A stretch of DNA of 64,000 nt from Molossus alvarezi (Eukaryota > Chordata > Mammalia > Chiroptera > Molossidae), in assembly GCA_037176705.1 (NCBI GenBank), contig CM073891.1, forward strand, positions 90,478,327 through 90,542,326. The letters run 5' to 3'. The notes under the pieces are model-generated. The model was given only the letters and a program-made list of their open reading frames with translations, was not told the origin of the DNA and made no database searches. Position numbers and translations under genes: made by a program. Of the stretch, positions 9,701-19,679 are shown in pieces (the stretch's first letter is position 1; each line of letters starts with the position of its first letter).

Positions 9701-11593
9701 AACTTAATGATGATACCATGCGTGCTCTTTAGGTTGCAGAAGAAGACAAAGAGGAGAGTGAGGAAGAGCTTATTTTTACTGAAAGTAACAGTGAGGTTTC
9801 TGAGGAAGTGTACACCGAAGAGGAGGAAGGAGAGGAGGAGGAGGAGGAGGAGGAGGAGGAGGAGGAGGAGGAGGAGGGCAGCCATGAAGAAGAAAAAGCA
9901 GTTGAAGACCAGAAAGGTATTGCTGGACCTGTAAATTATGATAGTGTCAATTCTGATAACTCTAGGCCAAAGACATTTAAAAGTCAAATAGAAAACATAA
10001 ATTTGACCAATGGCCACAGTGGAAGGAACACGGAGTCGCCAGCTGCCATTCACCCTTGCGGAAATCCTACGGTGATTGACGATGCCTTGGTGAAGATTAA
10101 AAACAACGACCCTGACACCACAGAGGTCAACCTGAACAACATCGAGAACATCACGTCGCCCACGCTCACCCGCTTCGCCGAGGCCCTCAAGGACAACACG
10201 GTGGTGAAGACCTTCAGCCTGGCCAACACGCACGCCGACGACAGCGCGGCCCTGGCCATCGCGGAGATGCTCCGGGTCAACCAGCACATCACCAGCGTCA
10301 ACATCGAGTCCAACTTCATCACGGGCAAGGGCATCCTGGCCATCATGAGGGCGCTGCAGCGCAACACGGTGCTCACCGAGCTGCGCTTCCACAACCAGAG
10401 GCACATCATGGGCAGCCAGGTGGAGATGGAGATCGTCAAGCTGCTGAAGGAGAACACCACGCTGCTGAGGCTGGGCTACCATTTCGAGCTCCCGGGCCCC
10501 AGAATGAGCATGACGAGCCTCCTGACGCGCAATATGGATAAGCAGAGGCAGAAGCGGATGCAGGAGCAGAAACAGCAGGAAGGGTGCGATGGAGGATCCA
10601 ATCTTAGGACCGCAGTCTGGCAAAGAGGAACGCCTGGCTCTTCACCTTATGCATCTCCCAGGCAGTCTCCCTGGTCATCCCCCAAAGTCCCCAGGAAAGT
10701 CCAAACTGTGAGGAGCCGTCCTCCGTCTCCCGCGGCGCCCCCGCCGCCGCCGCCCCCGCCCCCCCCACAGAGGCTGCCGCCCCCTCCTCCGCCTCCACCT
10801 CCTCCGCTTCCAGACAAAAAGCTCGTCACCAGAAACATCGCCGAGGTCATCAAACAACAAGAGAATGCCCAGCGGGCATTACAAAATGGACAGAAAAAGA
10901 AAAAAGGGAAAAAGGTTAAGAAACAGCCAAACAATATCCTAAAGGAAATAAAAAATTCCCTGAGGTCAGTGCAAGAGAAGAAAACCGAAGACAGTTCCCG
11001 ACCTTCTACCCCACAGAGGTCAGCTCATGACAACCTCATGGAAGCGATTCGGGGGAGCAGCATAAGACAGCTAAGGCGGGTAAGTACCCCAACAGCAGAC
11101 CCTGGGCTCAGATTATATAATGTACCTAAGCACCGCTCAAAATACTACTATTTTAATATGCAAGAACAAGCATACAAGTTTGTAACATCAGGAGCAGGAC
11201 ACTAGTGAGCAGATTTCAGTTTGAGAATTGTGCCTGGGCACCATCCTTAGGTCCTTTAAGCGTCAGGTCCACTTAAAGACACTCCAACATATAAAAATCA
11301 TGATTTCCTTAATAAAAACAACAACAACAACAACAGGGAGTGTAATCTGCATTCCAGAAAAGATTCATCACTTGTCAAAGATTCCACCACAGGGTGGCAA
11401 GTGGTTTCAAACCCAATTTGTAATATACAATTGTAATACCAGGTAGTAACAACCAACCTATACCTAAGTTCCTCTCAGAGAATACTGCTGGAGACATACC
11501 TTAGAGATATTTTTCTCTTTATCATTTGTGTCGTTTTTATTGAAAGAAAATCCCCTGTTTTTGTAGGTGGACGTTCCGGATGCTCTGCGATAA
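3359..11593 (+). CDS. LMOD2: LMOD2, leiomodin-2 (three-exon gene; joined CDS)
   Basis: Coding exons 3359-3631, 9733-11079 and 11567-11593 join in phase 0 into 548 codons, essentially the length of human leiomodin-2. From N to C the product has a tropomyosin/actin-binding tropomodulin-like N-terminus ([20 protein letters not shown]), an acidic poly-Glu segment (residues about 120-150), a leucine-rich repeat domain (about 205-360), a polyproline stretch (about 424-455), a Lys-rich linker ([10 protein letters not shown]) and a C-terminal WH2 motif ([16 protein letters not shown]). Family knowledge: LMOD2 is a muscle actin nucleator that elongates thin filaments at pointed ends in cardiac sarcomeres, opposing tropomodulin. 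The start follows ACC and matches the conserved [15 protein letters not shown]. The next gene, WASL, converges on it. No frameshift or stop breaks the reading frame. Confidence 0.96.
3632..5774 (+). other. LMOD2: LMOD2 intron 1, 5' part
   Basis: No recognisable coding exon or young repeat. Open frames here (for example around 4644-5000 and 5254-5571, minus strand) have no family resemblance and look like chance. Confidence 0.6.
5775..5942 (+). mobile_element. MER5A-like hAT element
   Basis: Reads ttctcaaaatgtgggtgcccgg ... gacctgctgaatgagggactctggg ... tttcacaagccctgcatgtga ... agtttaagaaccactc, the order of landmarks of the ancient MER5A non-autonomous hAT. Confidence 0.7.
6301..6408. mobile_element. 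Short inverted-repeat DNA element (MITE)
   Basis: Perfect 11-bp terminal inverted repeats GGTGACCAACT (6301-6311) and AGTTGGTCACC (6398-6408), with partial inner symmetry (gtccgggac / ctgggacag). The family name is not certain. Confidence 0.6.
6754..6785. repeat. (CA)n microsatellite
   Basis: About 16 uninterrupted CA units; likely length-variable. Confidence 0.95.
7067..7131. repeat. (CCCT)n then (CCTT)n microsatellite
   Basis: A pure TCCC tetranucleotide run of about 50 bp grading into TTCC units. It creates artefact frames on both strands. Confidence 0.95.
7886..8090 (+). mobile_element. Bat tRNA-derived SINE, ATCAATAAA-tail form (copy A)
   Basis: tRNA-like head (caggtggctcagtggttgagc; B-box-like aattcaattcccggtca), then gggcacatgcccaggctgtggg, a CT-rich end and an A-rich tail. 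Directly followed by copy B. The motif aaaggttttcca flanks the pair (7873 and 8340). Confidence 0.9.
8103..8339 (+). mobile_element. Bat Ves-type SINE (copy B)
   Basis: ccctggctggtttggctcaac head, ggttcgattccagtcaaggg, ggtccccggccctggtcgg, and tail atcctcgggttagaatgaa. Sits immediately after copy A. Confidence 0.9.
8641..9649. mobile_element. Old mariner/Tigger-like DNA transposon remnant
   Basis: The left end, tattaaaacctcattataatggac, and the right end, read in reverse (cagtaaacccttaattttatggac), are diverged inverted repeats. Both continue into matching cgg...gttaa segments. TA dinucleotides flank both ends. The interior is split by a bat SINE. Assignment is by pattern only. Confidence 0.5.
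8875..9095 (-). mobile_element. Bat SINE, ATCAATAAA-tail form
   Basis: Reverse-strand copy: tttttattaattttttagagag tail side, cagctgcctcctgcatgcttcc, ctggggatcaagcctg, gtgacctcttggtgcatgg, and the head near ccagcctggc. Diverged target duplication around 8860-8873 and 9096-9110. Confidence 0.85.
9733..11079 (+). CDS. LMOD2: LMOD2 coding exon 2 (residues 92-540)
   Basis: Preceded by the acceptor ...gctctttag at 9732 and followed by the strong donor gtaagt at 11080; 1347 nt, phase 0 at both ends. It starts [20 protein letters not shown] and contains E4-G-E15 (the E15 is 45 nt of pure GAG, 9832-9876). The LRR fold runs from about [16 protein letters not shown] to [14 protein letters not shown], followed by a Ser/Pro-rich stretch, two proline runs, a basic linker and most of the WH2 motif. 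This single exon carries nearly the whole protein, as in other leiomodins. Its middle (about 10,080-10,530) is much richer in G and C at third codon positions than its two ends. Confidence 0.96.
11080..11566 (+). other. LMOD2: LMOD2 intron 2
   Basis: 487 bp between gtaagt and tttttgtag. It holds a small (CAA)n run (about 11,320-11,336). The exon 2 frame stays open for 42 further codons before TAG at 11,203-11,205. Confidence 0.85.
11567..11593 (+). CDS. LMOD2: LMOD2 coding exon 3 (last 8 residues)
   Basis: A micro-terminal coding exon, VDVPDALR then TAA. It follows a pyrimidine-rich acceptor (cccctgtttttgtag). The short conserved end V-(E/D)-V-P-(E/D)-A-L-R is typical of leiomodin-2 and completes the WH2-linked tail. 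It is too short to be found as an ORF on its own; the splice is supported by phase and by family ending. Confidence 0.9.
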   Translation: MDVPDALR

Positions 11594-11930
11594 AAACACA
11601 GTCTTTAGAAGAGGATGCAGAATTACTCAGTGGTATTAAAGAAAATGAATTGTGAGATGTTTCTAAAATAACTTCTTCAACTTGAAATGTTCTCTGACTT
11701 TAAAAATAGCCTCACCTATTAATTCCAAAGAGAATTTAAGAAACAATCAGCATGTTTCTTCTGTAAATATGAAAATAATCTTTTTTAATGTCATGAGATT
11801 TGTATTGGCGGGAAGCAGTTTATTTAAAGATGCTTCGTATCTTTGGATGTGTTGGTGACTCTGAGCTGTTGAGATAATGAAATGTGCTATTTTTGTAATC
11901 CCAATAAATTTGGATTGAAGTTGTTTTTTT
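11594..11930 (+). other. LMOD2: LMOD2 3' UTR
   Basis: AT-rich sequence from the TAA to just after the AATAAA at 11903-11908. A T-rich stretch (gttgtttttttttaaac) follows the signal, as expected for a cleavage region. Alternative longer 3' ends cannot be excluded. Confidence 0.6.
11903..11908 (+). terminator. LMOD2: Likely LMOD2 polyadenylation signal
   Basis: Perfect AATAAA about 310 nt after the stop codon with a U-rich stretch 15-30 nt downstream. It is the first canonical hexamer after the stop. Confidence 0.6.
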
Positions 11931-12956
11931 TTAAACAAACTAATATTTTTTTGAGTTGATACATTTTTAAGTATGTATGTAACATTGTTAAATATTAAAA
12001 ATATTACATTCTCACCTAAAAAGGGTTTGGGTCCTTAGCATTTGCTTCTTTTTTTTTTTTCCCCGTCAAGAAAAGTTGATCAGAGCTCTTTCTAAAGAAG
12101 GTCTGGAATCAGAAATTTCTTTAAAGTCTTCTTGGTAGTGAGATAAAAACTCAGGAAAAGACCCCAAAGTGGACATTAGCATCCTGGAGGCATTGATATT
12201 AGACCCAAGATGTCTGCTGACATTCCTACATTCCCATAAGGCTGATAGGTCAATTAAATCATTTATAATTAAAATCAACTATTTCTGGAAGAAGGAAAAT
12301 GGAAAGTTAGAAAGTTTCTTAGTAAACAGAAAATAGATGCTAGAGGAATGCCCGGAACATAGGCCCCCTGAATTTGAAGCTATCTGGTGGCTGATGCTAA
12401 AGACTCTCCTTTTGAGCTCTCCTTAGACAAGCCCTAGTCCAGTGGGTCCCAGCTTTTTGTGCCCTACACACATAGTGGTGGTGTCACATCCACAATATAC
12501 CTCCAGGGACAAGGACACATGTATCTGTAATCATGGAGTATTACTACCCCATCCCTTCTCACTCAAGAAAGATCTGAATTCAAATAAGGGACAGCCTTCT
12601 CAGAGATTACCTTTGCTCCACTCTAGGGCTCCACTCCAATTTATGAAAGCTATAAATCTCTTCTAAAGTCTCCTGTAATAACTAGGATTTTCGATGTTTC
12701 CTTTATGTCTTACAGAGTAGAACAGCGGTCTTGGTAAGCTCTCTGGGCCACCCATTTAATAATTGTTTGCTTTGTATACAGAGCTTTGGTTATCTTCAAT
12801 CAAAATTACCTTCAATTTTCACTAGAAAACTCTCCAATAGTTCTTGGGTCTGTTTTTTAGTCTATTTCTCTTGTTCTGCCATTCTCTTACTCAATAAGAA
12901 CAAGTGATAATTTTTCTTAAGGAGGTAGGTCAGTGTCCTAACTTGGCGTGAGGAGT
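11931..12956. other. Intergenic sequence
   Basis: Low-complexity T-run at about 12,051-12,060. Otherwise single-copy-looking, with no supported gene or young repeat. Confidence 0.5.
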
Positions 12957-13120
12957 GACTAACATTTTCTGAACTCAGCTGTCCAGTGAACTTTTCACAT
13001 TAAAAGGTGCTATCCCATTTTACAGGTGAGGAAACCCAGGCTCAGAGAGGGTGAGGTGGCATGTGAAACTGGCTGTCTCTGACTGTATAGCCGGTGCTCC
13101 TCTGTGCCGCTCTGCTCAAG
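12957..13120 (-). mobile_element. MIR SINE
   Basis: Antisense MIR core: cccattttacaggtgaggaaacccaggctcagagagggtgaggtgg. Confidence 0.75.
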
Positions 13121-14751
13121 CCTCCCAAAGGGCCCCCATGCTTAGAACAATGGTGGGGGTTTCAGTTTCCCTTGATAGCGACTTCACTATTTTTACCACT
13201 TTTCATTGGTGTTCACAATCATGCCCATTACTGCTGTTCAAAGAAATAAAAGCTAAAATGTAGACTTTTAAAAGGTGCATGTATGTGTGTGTGTGGCATG
13301 TGTGTGAGAATTTAGAACAGAAAGCCAAGGCAGACCCTCCTTTTTCTTCTGACCCTTTTGAGTATGTGAGTGCAAGGCTGTTCTACATGGGAATGGCTTC
13401 CAATTCCATCATGATGAGGCAGAAGGAGCAAATGATTGCTCATAAACTGGGTTATCCATAAAACCATGCATGCATCTCAGAACGGGGGTGTGTGACCCCC
13501 CACATCTCCACCCCCACACCCGATTGAGGGGGAAAGAGGAGCTACCAGGCTGAGGAGGCTGGCCAGGCCTCAGACCAGGAGTGATTAGGAGACACAAAAA
13601 AGATTGCCTTGTTGGAACTTTTTAGGCTCAGGAAAGAGAAGCCTGCACTTACTAGGTGCATTACAAAATGAAATAAAGATATGGACTGTCACACTCAGTT
13701 TACAAAATGAAATATTATAAAGCCCATAACAAGACAAGTTGGTATGATCAGATACTGAGTACATTGGTCATTCAGGAAAACATTTCTAGAATGTTATTTC
13801 GGAAGACAATCCTGTAAACATGCAAGGTGTTATTCAGCACAGGATGGATTCTTAGTTCATCCCTCCTGTGAACTCATAGGGCTAGTATAAAAACTAATTC
13901 GTTCATCCTCTATAAAGAGCTTTCAACTCATTGGGAAAGAGGCTGTCCAAGACCAGATGAAGTGTTTAGGCTATGATTTATATCTGCACATTAATCTCTT
14001 AAAGAACACCTCATCCCGGTTTGAAATGGGGCCAAGATGCTGAGTCTCGCTGGCTCCGAGAGCCCTGCTGCCGTAGGTAATTAATAACTCAGTGTCAGTA
14101 GGATCTTGATTTAATACCTGCCCAGTTGTAGTTGCCATGAGTGAGTGAAAGGAGGAGGCAACAACAGGCTGCCGTGCTGTACTGATGCACTGAAGACTGG
14201 AGTAAACCGATGTATCCTTAAGAGGACCTCTTAACTACTTTCTTTTTTGACAAAATTAACATTGTCTTTTTCTTTGTTTTTCTGAGGTTTAGGAAGTAAA
14301 GCTTTATTTCCATCAATCATCAAATACCATGATATAAAAGACTAAGTATTGACTTAAGAATTATAAAACTCAGAAATATAGTACAACACTGATGCACTTA
14401 ACAACTTTCACAAATATTTGATGTGTGCCTACCATATTCCAGATACTTTTTTCGATACTGAAAATACACAGCCAACAAAGGAGATAAAACACCTGGGCTC
14501 CTGTAACTTATGTTCTAGTGGAGAGAGCTTACACCATTACTTCCTACATCGTGCATTTATTTGTCAAGTGCTGCCTGTGTATGAAGCACTCTACTCAGTG
14601 GTGAGATCAACCAAGTTGCGTTAGAAAGTATCTTCCACTAAAAGTACTGGGAATCTTAAGCAAATCATCCCTTCCAGGGTATGTGGTAAGTACTGAATCA
14701 AAGGCAGGTATAGCATCCTGTGTGGGCACTGAGGAAGCCTCATCATCTAAA
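13121..14751. other. Intergenic sequence
   Basis: A short (TG)n-like patch lies near 13,278-13,310. The stretch 13,980-14,210 looks single copy and less AT-rich. No gene is supported. Confidence 0.5.
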
Positions 14752-15080
14752 ACTGGTGTCAGCAAATTTTTTCTGCAAAGAGTTAGAGAATAAATAATTT
14801 AGACATTCTGGGCCATTTGGTCTCTGTCAGCACTATTCAACTCTGCCACTGCCGGCAAAAGCAGACATACACAATTCATAAATTAATGTGTCTGTGTCCT
14901 AATACTTATTTATAGACACTAACATTTTAATTTTATGTACTTTTCATGTGTTGCTAATTTTATTCCTTGATTTTTTTCCCCCTACCATTTACAAATGTAA
15001 AAACTTTTCTTAGTTTTCAGGTTGTTCAAAAACAAGTGTTGGATAAATTTGACTTGTGAGACAGTCAAATTTGTGACTAG
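14752..15080 (+). mobile_element. Ancient hAT-type non-autonomous element
   Basis: Landmarks gtcagcaaattttttctgcaaag, ttctgggccatttggtctctgtc, actattcaactctgccac and the diverged end gataaatttgacttgtgag match a common old mammalian MER-type DNA element. Exact name uncertain. Confidence 0.6.
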
Positions 15081-15271
15081 TTTACCATAAACCCTTGATG
15101 AAAGGCAGATAAGAAGTCAAGAAAAGCTTCTTAGGGAAAGTGATTTGGATTTTTAAAGAATAGAGAAGATGCCTGGCTAAATAAAGTTGAATAGTGGGGG
15201 TGGGGAATAAGAAAGGGCATTTAAGTTTGAGGAACTGGGGTATTACAGAAAACAATAAAAAACACAGGATT

Positions 15272-15474
15272 GCCCCAGTGGTGTAGCTCAGTGGACTGAG
15301 TGTCGTCCCATCCACCAAGAGGTCACCAGTTTGATTTCTGGTCAGGGCATATGCTTGGGTTGCAGGCTTGATCCCCAATAAGGAGCATGTAGGAGGCAGT
15401 CAATTGATGTTTCTCCTAATTGATGTTTCTATCTCTCCCTCCCTCTAAAATCAATAAAACATATATATTTTTTT
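15272..15474 (+). mobile_element. Bat SINE, ATCAATAAA-tail form
   Basis: tagctcagtggactgagtg head, aagaggtcaccagtttgattt, gagcatgtaggaggcagtca, and a ctaaaatcaataaaac tail. Target duplication aacacaggatt / aaatataggatt on either side. Confidence 0.88.
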
Positions 15475-15829
15475 AAATATAGGATTAAGGTATTTCTGGA
15501 AAATCATATATTTGGTAAAAAGTTAATATTTATCTTTTTTCCCTAGTATCAGTAATTTTGGTAAACTAAGAAGAGGACTGTTATATTGATCTTTTCTTTT
15601 TACAAAAATAGTACATGATCATTAAGAAAAATCAGAGTATACAGATACACAAAAGAACATAAAGAATTTCTGAAATCCCACTACACAGAACGATAACCCT
15701 TTAGCATATATACTTAATCCTTTTAGATCCTCTTTTTATTTTATAATAATGTCTTTATTTATTATTTTATAATGATGGGTTTTTATATATAACATCAAGT
15801 ACACATTCTATGAAAGAAAAAAATGTATA

Positions 15830-16495
15830 AGTTAGACTACCTTATAATTAAAAATTGCTCTGTGAAAGACACTTTTAAGAGAATGAAAAGAGCCCTGGCC
15901 AGTTTGGTTCAGTGGTTAGAGCGTTGGCCTGTGGTCCAGAGAGACCCTGGTTCGGTTCCCGCTAAGGGCATGTACCTCGGTTGCAGTTTGTCCCCGGCCC
16001 TGGTTGGTCGTGCGGGTGGCAGCCACTCGATGTGTCCCTTTCACATCGATGTTTCTCTCTCTCTCTCTCTCTTCCTCTCTCTCCCTCCCACTCTATCTGT
16101 ACAAAAAATAGAAAAATGTCCTCGGGTGAGGATAAAAAAAAAACCAAAAGAATGAAAAGAAAAGCCATAGATTGGGAAGATATATTTGCAAATTATATGT
16201 GACAAAGGACTGATATCCAAACAATACAAAGAACTCTAAAAATCAACAGTAAAAAAACAAATATAACCCAATTAAAAAGTGAGCAAAAGGTCTGAACAGA
16301 TACCTCACCAAAGAAGATAAACAGATGGAAAATGGTCATACATCAATCTGGAAACAACAAATTAAAACAACACTGAGAAGTTACTGCTCACATATTAGAA
16401 TAGTCAGAACCCAAAACACTGACACCACCAAATGCTTCAGAGGATTTGGTACAGCATTTTAGAATGACACTTTGACAGCTTCTTATAAAATTAAT
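15830..16495 (+). mobile_element. Old L1 ORF2 fragment split by a SINE
   Basis: Before the SINE: attgctctgtgaaagacacttttaagagaatgaaaaga. After it: aaagccatagattgggaagatatatttgcaaatt, and further ORF2-like sequence to about 16,490. Many stops. Confidence 0.75.
15892..16145 (+). mobile_element. Bat Ves-type SINE, young
   Basis: Complete copy: gccctggccagtttggttcag head, ggttcggttcccgctaagg, ccccggccctggttggtcg, and tail tcctcgggtgaggataa. Inserted in an old L1 with duplication aagagaatgaaaaga (15877-15891) / aaaagaatgaaaaga (16146-16160). Confidence 0.95.
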
Positions 16496-16502
16496 AATAT
16501 TC

Positions 16503-17567
16503 TTTTTTTTAAAATCATTTTTTATTTTTCAATTACAGTTGACATACAATATTGCATTAGTTTCAGGTGTATACTATAGTGACATTATAAAACTTACTAA
16601 GGGATTATCCCCTCAAAAGTCTCATACCCATCTGACACCATACATAGTTATTAGAATATTTTGGACTATATTCCCAATGCTGTATTTTACACCCCCTTGA
16701 CTATACTATAACTACTAATTTGTACTTCTAAATCACTTCTCCTTTTTCCCTCATACTCCCAACCCACCTTCCCATCTGGCAACTGTCAAAATGTTCTCTG
16801 TATCTATGAGTCTGTTTCTGTTCTGCTTGCTCATTTATTTTAATTTTTAGATTCAATTTTTGATAAGTATGTATTTATTGCCATTTTATTGTACATATTT
16901 TTTAAAAAATTTTCTTCTTCTTCTTTAAGAAGACCCTTTAACATTTCATGTAATACTGGTTTGGTGATTAACTCTTTTAGCTTTTTCTTGCCTGTGAAGC
17001 TCTTTATCTGACCTTCAATTCTAACTTACAGTTTTGCTGGGTAGAGTAACCTTGGTTGTAGGTCCTTGCTTTTTATCACTTTGAATATTTCTTGCCACTC
17101 CCTTCTGGCCTGCAAAGTTTCTGTTGAGAAGTCAGCTGACAGTCTTATGGGCACTTCCTTGGAGGTAACTAACTGCTTTTCTCTTGCTGCTTTTAAGATA
17201 ATTTATCTTTAACATTTGGCATTTTAATTATGCTGTGTCTTGGCGTGGGCCTCTTTGGATTCATCTTGTTTGGCACCTTCTGTACTTCCTCGACTTATAT
17301 ATCTATTTCTTTCAGCAGGTAAGGAAAACTTTCTGTCATTATTTTTTCAAATAGATTTTAAATTTCTTCCTCCTTCTCTTCTCCTTCTGTCACCCCCATG
17401 ATGTGACTGTTGGGAGGTTTGAAGTTGTCCCAGAGGCTCCTTACACTATCTTCACATTTTTGAACTCTTTTCTTTTTGTTGTTCTGATTGGGTGTTGTTT
17501 GCTTTCTTATATTTCAAATTGCCGATTTGATTCTTGGTGCCCTCTACTGTTGACTCCCTGTAAAGAG
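16503..17567 (-). mobile_element. HAL1-like element (L1 ORF1 + 3' UTR, no ORF2)
   Basis: Read on the minus strand: an ORF1-like region (coiled-coil part, then ...YPARL/F-type ORF1 C-terminus around taccctacccagc... and gataaagagcttcacagg). It passes within about 200 nt straight into a 3' UTR (gaaacagactcatagatacagagaac, gatgggaaggtgggt, caatattgtatgtcaactg) and an A-rich end. No endonuclease or RT sequence lies between. This is the layout of half-L1 (HAL1). An internally deleted old L1 is the alternative. Confidence 0.65.
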
Positions 17568-18217
17568 TTATGAGGCATTATTGTGGTACATCAAAACTGA
17601 AATTAGGTTTCAACCAAACTGTCATGTTTGGCAACTTTCTCTCAGCCAAATTATATGCTGATCTGAACCACAAAGACCTGCATTGCTGAGATGCATTTCA
17701 AGAAGTCAGTTCAATGTTCTGTTTCTGAATTTAAGGGCTGGGATGAATTGAGAGTCACAGGAAACTGTCCTGAACAACTTAGTGTACACAAAGGAATGTG
17801 CACTCAATTATGTATGTCATGGGGAGTGTCAAAGGACTGCAAGAGAAAGAGTGACATAAGGCCTATGTAGGTTTTAAAGATATGACTTGTGTAACTGAGA
17901 GGACGGACTCAGTGAGGCCCATGCTGGTGGCTGGGAGAACAGTTAGGAGACCATTGTAATGATCTAAGAACAAAGTGATGCAGATTTGAACTGTGAATGC
18001 TGTGTAGGTGTACAGAGGTCAAAACTGATTGATAGGTCAGAAATCAAGAAAGCAAATGCTCAACAGAATTCAGTTACTGGTTAGATGAAGAGGACAGGAG
18101 TTAACCCAAGTGAGGAATCTAGGGTGACAGTTAGTTCCTGGCTGGGCCATTTGGGTGAATAGTGGTGCCACAAAATGAGCTAGGGAATACAGCAAGAGCA
18201 GATTTTATATAAAAAAG
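17568..18217. other. Old repetitive intergenic sequence
   Basis: From about 17,680 the text (ggagaccattgtaatgatctaag, aactgattgataggtcagaaatcaag) resembles an ancient mammalian interspersed repeat that continues into the next entry. No gene is supported. Confidence 0.4.
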
Positions 18218-18560
18218 ATGAGTTTAGTCTTAAATATATTGTTTTGGAGGTGCCTGTCCATTTGAATGTGTGGATCCAGGATCATGAGGGTGGGATTTGT
18301 GCTGGAAATAAGAATTTGGGGAGTCATGTGGCATGAGTGGCATTTAAAGATAGTGGCTTGGGTGAGGTCCCTCAGGGGGAGAGTGAAGAGCAGAGGCTGG
18401 TACAACCAGAGAGAAACCAGAGGAGAAACGTGGCAAAGCAGAGTTACACTAAAGAAGGAGCAGTCAGCAGCATAAAGTGCCTTGCAAGTTCTGGAGCTTG
18501 AATAGGTGATGTTGGTGAGAGCAAGCCCATGGGAACAGTGGAGATGGTCATCGGATTGTA
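18218..18560 (+). repeat. Ancient interspersed repeat, copy 1 (family not named)
   Basis: gatgagtttagtcttaaatatattgttttggaggtgcctgtccatttgaatgtgtgg ... is matched in order, in reverse, at 20,030-20,222. The family is one of the old mammalian repeats, but I cannot name it safely. Confidence 0.6.
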
Positions 18561-18745
18561 GGGACAGAGTGGGATGACTCACCAAGATGAAGAGTACGTA
18601 CAGCATTGCTTCATAAATGGGTATGCTGCTCTGGTGAAGGGTCAGAGGGTCCCCAAATCTCAGAACAAAAAAGGTGCATCATGCTGGCATGTCACTTTTA
18701 TTTTACATGAAAAATAAAATTATATTATATATACATATATAATTA

Positions 18746-18855
18746 TTTTTACTTGACAGGAGGAAAAATAGAATTTATTTATGTATAATATTTATATATT
18801 TGCACATACATTTATGTATTTTATATATATATATATATTTTAGGTCAAGTAAAAA
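18746..18855. repeat. AT-rich inverted repeat / (TA)n
   Basis: 12-bp perfect arms TTTTTACTTGAC (18746-18757) and GTCAAGTAAAAA (18844-18855) enclose (TA)n-rich sequence; likely cruciform-prone or a small MITE. Confidence 0.6.
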
Positions 18856-18879
18856 TGTCATGTGTGCATATATATATTA

Positions 18880-19679
18880 TAAAGTCAACTGGAACCCTCA
18901 TTCCATCTCGGTGACAGCCCAAAGTCTTCTGCCAGGTTTCTGAGAATTTCTAGGGTGGAGGGTGGTGGCTGGAGACGTATCTGCTCATGGCTGTCTCTGG
19001 CTCTACGCTCAGTGCATGAATCTTACAAACCTGTGATTTGGTGGCCCTATTCCAAATTACGTTGACCTAATGTGGCAATTGATCTGTGGCAATCAGTCTT
19101 CATTCTTGAGGTCCACAGGCTCAACATTGCGTGAAAATGTGGCAAGTGAAAGTGGGGTTGACATCGTAGCAATACAATCGAACATGAGACATTACCATTA
19201 TTGGAAATCCTCTGGCTAACTCAATGTCAGAGATTTTTTTCCTCTGGTTACTTTAACCCACATAATATTGTTTTCTTGCCAGCTTATCACTTCTCTTCTT
19301 CTTCTTCTCTCATTGCTATCCACCTAAATTACTGGTGGGAATTTGAAATTCTTTTCACAGTTATGCACAGCAAATTCAGGTCTCTAACCCTCTCCCCGAG
19401 CAGCTCGTCAGGCCACCTTTGCGTATCCAAACTGGTCAGCGTGGTGCAGATCTAGAGCCTTTATTTAACAGGAGCTACTGTAAACTCCCTGCTGTGCACA
19501 GACTTTTTCCCCTCTGAAAATGGTGTGGCTTCTCTTCGACCACCAAAAAAACTCTGTTGACTCACAATCTATCTGAATCGTTGCTTCTGAACTGGTTTCT
19601 TCCTAAGACCTTCCTATCTAGTTTCTAACTAGTTTCTCTGTCTCCATTTGCATTCACCTGAAATTTGTCTTCAACATAC
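18880..19679. other. Intergenic sequence
   Basis: Nothing identified beyond a short (TTC)n patch near 19,298. Small open frames look like chance. Confidence 0.4.

Noticed and set aside
9676..10623. 315-codon open frame on the minus strand
   Set aside because: It is the antisense of LMOD2 exon 2. The poly-Leu run is the complement of the GAG repeat, and the openness comes from the GC-rich LRR codons.
10604..10934. Gly/Arg/Ala-rich minus-strand frames
   Set aside because: Complement of the LMOD2 polyproline codons.
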